Origin: DATLZU01 sp051293835
GTDB taxonomy: Bacteria; Nitrospirota; Nitrospiria; Nitrospirales; Nitrospiraceae
NCBI GenBank assembly: GCA_051293835.1
Contig: JBPKMA010000006.1
Span: 124,001 to 188,000 of the forward strand
Direction of reading: 5' to 3'
DNA: 64,000 bases
The notes under the pieces were generated by a model. That model searched no databases. It saw only the letters and a list, made by a program, of their open reading frames with translations, and was not told where the DNA came from. This document shows, piece by piece, positions 18,684-24,752 of this stretch. The first letter of the stretch is position 1. Each line of letters begins with the position of its first letter. Position numbers and translations under genes: made by a program.

Positions 18684-19136
18684 ATGGGAGGGGGGAAAGC
18701 TGCTCGCGGTTCACTATTGGCTGCTGGCTATTTGCAACTTGCAAGGCAGCAGGACATTTCGACCCTGGTGCGAGACGACGTGAAGCGGACGACGGTCGCG
18801 GAAGCGTATTGCTCTGGAGGCGAATGGGTGGACGACTCGTCGATCGCCGTCCTATCTGTGCCGGTGGCGGCTTTTTTCGTGCCGCATGTGGATCTCAACG
18901 AGATTAAGGGCGCGGAATATCTCAATCGGTGCGGTGAGCTGGCTCGCATAATCAACCGCAATGTCACTGTGACCAGAGCCGCCTGCATCCCGGCCGGGCT
19001 GACCCGCAGCATCACGTTGGGGATCTGGCAGTGGTGTCCGGCCTATGTGTCGTGGACGGCTGATGTCAAGACCGCGCGGCCAACCTCAAACGACGGGCAT
19101 CCGCCGATGAGTGAGGGGGGGGGAAGTCCATTATGA
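18684..19136 (+). CDS. Hypothetical protein at the head of the envelope locus
   Basis: The frame encodes up to 150 residues. The central part looks like real coding sequence: RTTVAEAYCSGGEWVDDSSI, AVLSVPVAAFFVPHVDLNEI, EYLNRCGELARIINRNVTVT and ACIPAGLTRSITLGIWQWCP. Four Cys residues suggest an exported, disulfide-bonded protein. The N-terminus (LLAAGYLQLARQQ) is not a clean signal peptide and may be frameshifted; the neighbouring frame holds a more hydrophobic stretch there. Its end overlaps the start of the next gene (19133) by four bases, as in an operon. I do not recognise the family. Confidence 0.5.
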   Translation: MGGGKAARGSLLAAGYLQLARQQDISTLVRDDVKRTTVAEAYCSGGEWVDDSSIAVLSVPVAAFFVPHVDLNEIKGAEYLNRCGELARIINRNVTVTRAACIPAGLTRSITLGIWQWCPAYVSWTADVKTARPTSNDGHPPMSEGGGSPL

Positions 19137-19969
19137 AGAAGATATTGGTACCAGCACGGGCAGTTCAGCTAACGGCGCTCCTTCTGTTGGGATGGAGTCT
19201 GGCATCCAGTCCGAGCTTCGCGCAATCATCGGGCGAGGTGACAATCCGTGGCGCGCTACCCCGAACGCCGAGCGGCGCGGTAGACTTGGCGCAAGTGCGA
19301 GAGGCCGTCGCCGGTCGATTCGCCCAGGGTGCCAGAGAGGTTCAGTTCCGCAACTTTACGCTCGACGTGGAGGAAAGCCGGAGTTTGCTTCTGAGTGTCG
19401 AGCGCAATCAGAACCTGCTGGCTCACGTCGGTGCTGCGTTGCCGGCTGACGGGGTGGAGCGGACCGTGACATTTCGAGGTGTGGTCGACGGCCGGCAGGT
19501 AGAAACCCGGGTGCAGCGCCAGGAAGACGGAACGTTGCACGCGAGGATCGAGGGTCTCAATGTTGGAACACTGAGCGAGGCCGACCGTGAGCAACTGGTC
19601 CAGCGCCTGGGCCGGCAAACGGGATTCGAGCGGATCCGCCTCGAAGGGTTTGACGGCGGCGGCAACCGTGTCCGGACGGAATTCCGCGTGGACAACGGTC
19701 TCGTAAGAAACGAAGTGAAGAGTGAAGGCCGTGGCCGACCGGATGGCGGGTCGGTGCGGGCAGATGGGCGGCAAGAGGACAGGCGGGACGATCGCCGGTT
19801 GGATCGCCAGATGGACCGGCGCGACGAACGAATCGTTGACCGGTTTGAAGACCGGCGAATTGATCGGCAAGGCGAGGGACGGGTTGAGCGCATTGAGCGG
19901 AACCAGCGGGTCGAACGGGTTGAGCGGATCGAACGGATCGAGCGACCGGACCGCTCCGGGCGCCGATAA
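19133..19969 (+). CDS. Exported protein with Arg/Glu repeat tail (tail protein A)
   Basis: 278 residues with a signal peptide (KILVPARAVQLTALLLLGWS, cleavage near SFAQS). A mixed alpha/beta region of about 170 residues follows (VREAVAGRFAQGAREVQFRN, VTFRGVVDGRQVETRVQRQ, then LEGFDGGGNRVRTEFRVDN). The last ~70 residues are almost only Arg, Asp, Glu, Gly and Ile, ending ERIERIERPDRSGRR. The tail resembles the ends of three other proteins in this locus. Predicted periplasmic or surface-exposed; function unknown. GGGGGGAAG precedes the ATG at a suitable distance. Another tail protein follows 97 bp downstream. Confidence 0.75.
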   Translation: MKKILVPARAVQLTALLLLGWSLASSPSFAQSSGEVTIRGALPRTPSGAVDLAQVREAVAGRFAQGAREVQFRNFTLDVEESRSLLLSVERNQNLLAHVGAALPADGVERTVTFRGVVDGRQVETRVQRQEDGTLHARIEGLNVGTLSEADREQLVQRLGRQTGFERIRLEGFDGGGNRVRTEFRVDNGLVRNEVKSEGRGRPDGGSVRADGRQEDRRDDRRLDRQMDRRDERIVDRFEDRRIDRQGEGRVERIERNQRVERVERIERIERPDRSGRR

Positions 19970-20066
19970 CGAGCGTGGTACGGGATCAGTTACCATGTAT
20001 CGCTCCTTGAAGCGAGTTTCGAGTATCAGTGCGTGGGGCGCGCTAGCACGTCAGAGGAGGTGCGGA

Positions 20067-20681
20067 ATGACGACGCGGTTCTCTCTGTTGGTCGGATTGG
20101 TTCTGGCAGCCGTCTGCGTCGCCGAGCAGGTTTTCGCTCAGGCCGATGCCGACGAAGTGCGGATGCAGGCCATGCAGCGGGAGGCCGAGGAAGATGCGGC
20201 CAAGCGGGGGCAACAGGCGCAGGCGGAACTTCTGGCCAGGCAGTTCCAACTGCCTGTCGGCGAGATCGAGAAGTTACGGAGCGCGGGACAGGGATGGGGA
20301 GAGATTACCATCCGGCTGGCGTTGGCGGACAAATTGGTGAAGACCGATCCAGCGAACTTCCCGACGCTCAGCGATGCACTGGAGCGGATTGCGACCCTAC
20401 GGAACAACGGCAGTGGCTGGGGCCACATCGCGAAGGAACTGGGCTTCAAGCTCGGGCCAATTGTCAGCGACATTCGGCGGTCGTTGAACGATCTCCGGCG
20501 TGATCTGCGGGTCGGGCAGGCCGGGGCCGAACGGGTCGATAAGACTGATGGGCGCAAAAACGGGAACCGGGAAGCTCGGCTGGAACGGATCGAGCGAACG
20601 CAGCGGCTGGAGCGGCCGGAACGCCCCCAGCGACCTGAGCGTCCGGAACGGCCGGAAAAACCGGAACGAAGCAATCGATAA
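20067..20681 (+). CDS. Exported protein with GWG repeats and Arg/Glu/Pro tail (tail protein B)
   Basis: 204 residues: signal peptide (LLVGLVLAAVCVAEQVFAQA), a helical acidic/basic stretch, and two copies of a short repeat, LRSAGQGWGEITIRLALADK and LRNNGSGWGHIAKELGFKLG. It ends in a tail RPERPERPEKPERSNR. The L-x3-G-x-GWG-x-I-x3-L motif occurs in several exported proteins of unknown role. The ATG at 20067 follows GAGGAGGTGCGGA; upstream codons in the same open frame overlap tail protein A and lack a leader. Probable operon partner of A. Function unknown. Confidence 0.78.
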   Translation: MTTRFSLLVGLVLAAVCVAEQVFAQADADEVRMQAMQREAEEDAAKRGQQAQAELLARQFQLPVGEIEKLRSAGQGWGEITIRLALADKLVKTDPANFPTLSDALERIATLRNNGSGWGHIAKELGFKLGPIVSDIRRSLNDLRRDLRVGQAGAERVDKTDGRKNGNREARLERIERTQRLERPERPQRPERPERPEKPERSNR

Positions 20682-20696
20682 CCCAAAGGAGGAAGT

Positions 20697-20894
20697 ATGG
20701 GCGAGGTAAACTTGGCCCAAGCTCCAGAAGAGCCAACCATTCCGCTGGGCGATACCGAGCGAAGCAATCGGAGCGGGCTGCGAAGGCTGGACCGCGTGGA
20801 CCAGGCGGCAGGCGAGGCGGGTCAACACGGCCGCGACATTGCTCGGGAGAAGGTGCTTAACGGAGGAGACAGGCCGGAGCGGTTTGGCCGCTAG
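20697..20894 (+). CDS. Small cytoplasmic-type protein ending in DRPERFGR
   Basis: 65 residues, hydrophilic, with no signal peptide. It contains TERSNRSGLRRLDRVDQAAG and ends NGGDRPERFGR, a short version of the ERPDRSGR-type end seen in proteins A, B and D. The start has a near-perfect AAAGGAGGAAGT site and lies 16 bp after protein B, so translation is credible. It may be a degenerate paralogue or a real small partner. Confidence 0.55.
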   Translation: MGEVNLAQAPEEPTIPLGDTERSNRSGLRRLDRVDQAAGEAGQHGRDIAREKVLNGGDRPERFGR

Positions 20895-20942
20895 TCCAGG
20901 GGCGTCGGGCCGGATGACGGTCTTTTAATCGCTGTGTGACAG

Positions 20943-20980
20943 GCAAGGCGGCGGCGGGTGAGGCCCCGGCGCCGCCTTGC
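20943..20980. terminator. Strong GC hairpin between tail-protein genes and barrel gene
   Basis: GCAAGGCGGCG and CGCCGCCTTGC form an 11-bp stem closing a 16-base loop. No clear U-tract follows on the plus strand, so it may terminate or protect the upstream transcript. Confidence 0.45.
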
Positions 20981-21024
20981 TGTGTCCTGCGGCAGGAATC
21001 GAAGTGTGCCGCAGGAGAAGAACG

Positions 21025-21978
21025 ATGTCGGGCAGAGAATTCAGATGCATGGCCGCCATAGCAGGGGTGCTTGTCCTGTTGGTCGATGCGGTCACGGGCG
21101 TCGCCGCCGAACAGAAGAACGACCAGCGAGCGTCGGATTGGCAGGTCAGTTTCTCGCCGACCTATTCGAGTGGCAAATACGGCACGGATACGACGACTGA
21201 TATCACCTATCTCCCGCTGTCGATTCGACGGCTCTTTGACGACGGCGATCTTACCCTGACGATTCCCTACATTTGCATCAGCAGCACCGGCGCGGTGACA
21301 TTGCTGAGCGGGGTGCCCAACCGAATCAGCAGCAGCGGGAGGAGCGGGTCGGGGAGCAGCGGGTCGGGGAGCAGCGGCTCCGGCAGCAGCGGGCCGGGAG
21401 GGGGTATTCCGGTCGGCATTTCCGGCGGCAGCAGCGGGCGGGGAAGTGGAAGGGGTAAGAGTCCGGGCAACGTCGAACCGACCGCCTCCACGGACTGCGG
21501 GATCGGCGACCTGATTCTCCGCGGCCGCTATTATCTGGTGGACGAGCGGGATTGGGTCCCTACGATCGCGGTGACGGGACGGATCAAGTTTCCTACCGCG
21601 GACGAACGTCGCGGCCTAGGCACCGGCGAGTTCGATGAAGGCTTCGGCATCGAGATGAACAAGACACTGGTCGGCAACTGGGTGGGGTTCCTGGATTTCG
21701 GGTATACCTTCATCGGCGATCCTCCGGGGGTGGACCTGCAGAACCAGTGGTACTACGATGTCGGTGTCGGATACAACGCCACTAAGAATCTCTTACTCAG
21801 CGCGTATTACGAGGAATATCGCGCGTTGATTCCGACCCTCTCCAACCCGCGTGACCTCCTCTTCGCCTTGAATTACAAAGCCACAGCCGCGCTTCGATTC
21901 AACGCCTCGCTGCTCGTCGGGCTCTCCGACGGGGCGCCGGCTTATGGGCTCACCGGCGGAATCGCTTGGCGGTTTTAA
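21025..21978 (+). CDS. Outer-membrane beta-barrel protein (MetA-pathway/phenol-degradation transporter-like)
   Basis: 317 residues with a signal peptide and alternating amphipathic strands: DWQVSFSPTYSSGKYGTDTT, DLTLTIPYICISSTGAVTLL, then GDLILRGRYYLVDERDWVPT, VAVTGRIKFPT-like strands, and a terminal strand ending YGLTGGIAWRF with the C-terminal Phe recognised by the BAM machinery. The fold resembles the transporter/MetA-pathway-of-phenol-degradation family. A Ser-Gly tract of about 25 residues (from near residue 104) is inserted between strands, probably an exposed loop. The ATG at 21025 follows AGGAGAAGAACG. Substrate unknown. It lies between the tail-protein genes and the sigma operon. Confidence 0.78.
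   Translation: MSGREFRCMAAIAGVLVLLVDAVTGVAAEQKNDQRASDWQVSFSPTYSSGKYGTDTTTDITYLPLSIRRLFDDGDLTLTIPYICISSTGAVTLLSGVPNRISSSGRSGSGSSGSGSSGSGSSGPGGGIPVGISGGSSGRGSGRGKSPGNVEPTASTDCGIGDLILRGRYYLVDERDWVPTIAVTGRIKFPTADERRGLGTGEFDEGFGIEMNKTLVGNWVGFLDFGYTFIGDPPGVDLQNQWYYDVGVGYNATKNLLLSAYYEEYRALIPTLSNPRDLLFALNYKATAALRFNASLLVGLSDGAPAYGLTGGIAWRF
21346..21405 (+). repeat. 15-bp tandem repeat encoding Ser-Gly tract
   Basis: About four units related to AGCGGGTCGGGGAGC occur head to tail inside the barrel gene; the first two are nearly identical. Being a multiple of three, copy-number change would lengthen or shorten the SGSGS loop without a frameshift. Confidence 0.75.
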
Positions 21979-22018
21979 GCCTTGTGGTCCTTCCGTGTGG
22001 TGTGCGGCACGGCTTCCC

Positions 22019-22047
22019 GTTTCCGGCTCGGGAGAATCCTGTACAAT
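22019..22047 (+). promoter_or_regulatory. Possible sigma-70-like promoter of the sigma operon
   Basis: TGTACAATC contains a good -10 hexamer (TACAAT, 22042-22047). The -35 match 17 bp upstream (GTTTCC) is poor. It is the only candidate in the 150-bp gap before the sigma factor gene, and an autoregulated ECF promoter cannot be excluded. Confidence 0.3.
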
Positions 22048-22129
22048 CCGTTTACCGCAGCGGCTGAGCGCCGTCTAATGTCATTGGAGAAGACCAGGAT
22101 TTGGCGGTGACGCCCACGGGCGGCCGGAT

Positions 22130-22720
22130 GTGGATGGACCGATGGGAGCAGGTAGAACGGCCCCCGATGAACACGATCTGCTGGCCCGCAGCCTTCGCCG
22201 GGACCCGGACGCGTTCGGGCAACTGGTGGAGCGGTACGCTTCCTCCATCGTCAGCCTGGCCTATCGGATGGTGGGGGACCGGGCCGACGCCGAGGATGTG
22301 GCGCAAGAAACGTTTCTCGCTGCCTTCAAGGCGTTGCCCACGTTCCGGGCAAATGCGAGCTTTTCGACGTGGCTGTACCGGATCGCGATGAACAAGTGCA
22401 AAGACTGGCTCCGTGCACGCCGAGCGGGACAGGGGTCCGTCGAGTCGGAGGGTGAAGCAGCTTGGGCAGAACTGGCGGTGGATCAGGTCACACCGGAACG
22501 CACACTGACGCAAAGGCAGATCGCCGATCATCTGGAGCGCGCTATTCAGCAGCTGCCGCCTCTCTACCGCGAGGCGTTCGTGCTCAAGCATGTCGAAGGG
22601 CTCGACTACGAAGAGATGGAACAGATCGTCGGCGTGAATCGCGACACCCTGAAGATGCGGGTCTATAAGGCCAGGACTCAACTCTGCCGGGTGCTGGGTG
22701 CGTTACAGCAGACCGGATGA
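22130..22720 (+). CDS. ECF RNA polymerase sigma factor
   Basis: 192-196 residues with region 2 (PDAFGQLVERYASSIVSLAY, RADAEDVAQETFLAAFKALP, then FSTWLYRIAMNKCKDWLR) and region 4 (QLPPLYREAFVLKHVEGLDY, then MEQIVGVNRDTLKMRVYKAR). The DAEDVAQETF and FSTWLYRIAMN strings are classic for RpoE-like sigma factors. The start may be GTG 22130 or ATG 22142. It is followed after 18 bp by a membrane protein with the layout of an anti-sigma factor, then by CBM48 and tail proteins, which are its likely partners and targets. Confidence 0.92.
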   Translation: MDGPMGAGRTAPDEHDLLARSLRRDPDAFGQLVERYASSIVSLAYRMVGDRADAEDVAQETFLAAFKALPTFRANASFSTWLYRIAMNKCKDWLRARRAGQGSVESEGEAAWAELAVDQVTPERTLTQRQIADHLERAIQQLPPLYREAFVLKHVEGLDYEEMEQIVGVNRDTLKMRVYKARTQLCRVLGALQQTG

Positions 22721-22738
22721 TGTGCGGGAGGAACAGGG

Positions 22739-23398
22739 ATGGATGAAGCCGAATTGCTGCTCCAACGGTTTGTGGACAACGACCTCACGCCGAACGAGCG
22801 CGTCCGTTTGTTGACCGTGCTCGATCAGGATGCAGCCCTGCGCCGGCGCCTGCTGGAAATCGAACGGCTTGCCGCGGAGGCCAGACGGCTGCCGCGATTA
22901 GCGCCGTCGAGCCGATTCGTCGCACAGGTCCGAGCCCGCTTGCGCGAGTGCGGCGCAACCAGGGGGAGCCGAATCAAGGACTGGTTCCTCACGCCGCGCT
23001 CGCTGCATTGGAGTCCGGCCGGGGCGCTGGCTGTCGCGGTTATTGCGCTGGCGGTGATGAGTGGGGTCGTCCGTGTCGCGATCGATCGTTCCGCGCCGCC
23101 CATGGCGCCTCAAGCCTCAACCGAACCGACCGTGCTGGTGCGGCTGGTGTTGCTGGAGCCTCAGGCTCGCTCGGTCGCTGTGGCCGGCGATTTCAACGGC
23201 TGGAGTCCGGAGCGCACGCCGCTTGCCCGCGTCGATGGCGGCGTCTGGACCACGACCATCCCGCTCAAGCCCGGTCGCTACCATTATATGTACGTGGTGG
23301 ATGGCACGCAGTGGATTGCAGACCCCTTCGCGCGCGAGGAAAGTCTGGATGGATTCGGATCGCACAATGCGGTGCTGGACATCGAACCGCCGTTGTAA
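22739..23398 (+). CDS. Anti-sigma factor with periplasmic CBM48-like domain
   Basis: 219 residues in three parts. Residues 1-90 are a cytoplasmic helical domain (EAELLLQRFVDNDLTPNERV) resembling anti-sigma N-termini but without the HxxxCxxC zinc motif. Residues about 92-113 are a membrane helix (GALAVAVIALAVMSGVV). Residues about 130-219 are a CBM48/AMPK-type glycan-binding domain (SVAVAGDFNGWSPERTPLAR, then YHYMYVVDGTQWIADPFA). The order suggests that glycan or carbohydrate binding outside the membrane controls release of the adjacent sigma factor; this is inference. A GAGGAACAGGG site precedes the ATG. The following lipoprotein carries a paralogous CBM48 domain. Confidence 0.8.
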   Translation: MDEAELLLQRFVDNDLTPNERVRLLTVLDQDAALRRRLLEIERLAAEARRLPRLAPSSRFVAQVRARLRECGATRGSRIKDWFLTPRSLHWSPAGALAVAVIALAVMSGVVRVAIDRSAPPMAPQASTEPTVLVRLVLLEPQARSVAVAGDFNGWSPERTPLARVDGGVWTTTIPLKPGRYHYMYVVDGTQWIADPFAREESLDGFGSHNAVLDIEPPL

Positions 23399-23473
23399 GT
23401 CGGCGCCGCCGACGCTTGCGCCGCTCAGAGCGGCTGCGCTACCCTCTCGCCGAGCACGCGTTCGAGGGGAGGG

Positions 23474-23833
23474 ATGGCGCATCGGTTTCGAGAAATCGGC
23501 CTGGCGTTGGCACTGGGACTAGTTCTGGCGGCCTGCGCCGCGCCGGTGTCGCAAATGCCGCGGGCGGGAGCCGACGGCGTCCGGTTCACGGTGGTGGCGC
23601 CGTGGGCGCGGTCGGTCGCGGTGGCCGGTGATTTCAACGGGTGGTCGACAACGGCCCATCCGCTGAAGCCTGCCGGGCGCGATGGAGTGTGGAGCGGGGT
23701 CGTAGCGATTCCGGAGGGCGAGTATCGGTTCATGTACGTCATCGACGGCAAGCGATGGCTCACGCCGCCGGAGGCGGACGACTTCGTGCGGGACGGATTT
23801 GGGAACTTCAATGGTGTCGTGGTGGTGCCGTAA
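23474..23833 (+). CDS. CBM48-like lipoprotein
   Basis: 119 residues: a lipoprotein signal with lipobox LVLAACAAP, then one CBM48-like domain (SVAVAGDFNGWSTTAHPLKP, then YRFMYVIDGKRWLTPPEAD). The string SVAVAGDFNGWS is identical to that in the preceding anti-sigma protein, so the two domains arose by duplication. It is anchored at a membrane facing the periplasm or surface and may compete for or present the same ligand. It ends four bases before the next start, indicating cotranscription. Confidence 0.8.
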   Translation: MAHRFREIGLALALGLVLAACAAPVSQMPRAGADGVRFTVVAPWARSVAVAGDFNGWSTTAHPLKPAGRDGVWSGVVAIPEGEYRFMYVIDGKRWLTPPEADDFVRDGFGNFNGVVVVP

Positions 23834-23837
23834 GTCA

Positions 23838-24734
23838 ATGGGAATAGAAGGAAGCCGGCCCATCGTGTTGTCCTCGACGCGAGCGATGCTCGCATGTCTG
23901 GTTGTAGGGGCCGGACTGTGGCTGGATGGCGCTGAAACTGCCTTTGGACAATCCATTCTCCCGCCAGACTTAGACGACATCGCCCGTCTGAGCGCGGCGC
24001 AAGGCCGCTCCGCCGAGGAGATCAAGCCGCTGATCGAGCTGGCGAACAAAGCCGGCGAGCGTGGCCTCCCGCCTGGACCGCTCGTCAACAAGATCAAGGA
24101 AGGCTTAGCGAAGGGTATCGAGCCTGCGCGGATCGAACCCGTGCTCCGCGAGATGGCCGGCCGTTTGGAGACGGCGCAGGAGATCTTGAAAGAGCTGAGC
24201 GGGCGAGGGCTGGTCGATGCCGGGAGCGGTGGACGCCAACGGGCGGTTGAAGTGCTGGCTGAAGCGCTGGCGCGGGGCGTCGTGCCCGACGAGGTGAGGG
24301 AAATCGGGCGGCTGGCCCGAGAGGGCAGGCTGCGACTCACGCAAGAGGCGCTCGCGTCCGGGGCAAAAAGCCTGGCGGTCATGAAGGAAGGCGGCGTCCC
24401 CTCGCGTGAAGGACTGTCTCTCGTCACCGAGGCGCTGCGGCAAGGATTTCGCCCCTCGGAGCTGGTTGATCTGAGCCGCGAGCTCAAGCGGCGCGGGCGT
24501 GAAGGGGGACTTCCGCTGCAAGCTGTGCAGGAGGCGGTCAAGCGCGGCGATCGGCCGGATCAAATCTTCCGCGAGGACCGGCGGGGGCCGGGAGGAGGCG
24601 GCAACCGGCTGGACCGCAGCGGTCGCGGAGAGCGACTCAGCGAAGACCGCGGCTCCCGCACCGATAGCCGGCCAGAACGGCTGGAACATCTCGAGCGTCC
24701 TGAACGGCCTGACAGATCCGGCAGCGGAAGATAG
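23838..24734 (+). CDS. Exported helical-repeat protein with Arg/Glu/Pro tail (tail protein D)
   Basis: 298 residues from ATG 23838: a leader (LACLVVGAGLWLDGAETAFG), then a long run of short helical repeats (GLPPGPLVNKIKEGLAKGIE, ALARGVVPDEVREIGRLARE, ALRQGFRPSELVDLSRELKR and AVKRGDRPDQIF), a Gly/Arg linker and a tail ending LEHLERPERPDRSGSGR. The repeats (A-x-x-x-G-x-x-P-x-E-x-x-x-L) could form a solenoid. The tail matches protein A and B ends. Fourth gene of the sigma/anti-sigma/CBM48 operon, four bases after the lipoprotein. Function unknown. Confidence 0.78.
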   Translation: MGIEGSRPIVLSSTRAMLACLVVGAGLWLDGAETAFGQSILPPDLDDIARLSAAQGRSAEEIKPLIELANKAGERGLPPGPLVNKIKEGLAKGIEPARIEPVLREMAGRLETAQEILKELSGRGLVDAGSGGRQRAVEVLAEALARGVVPDEVREIGRLAREGRLRLTQEALASGAKSLAVMKEGGVPSREGLSLVTEALRQGFRPSELVDLSRELKRRGREGGLPLQAVQEAVKRGDRPDQIFREDRRGPGGGGNRLDRSGRGERLSEDRGSRTDSRPERLEHLERPERPDRSGSGR

Positions 24735-24752
24735 ATTGCTAAGGGCGCAAGT

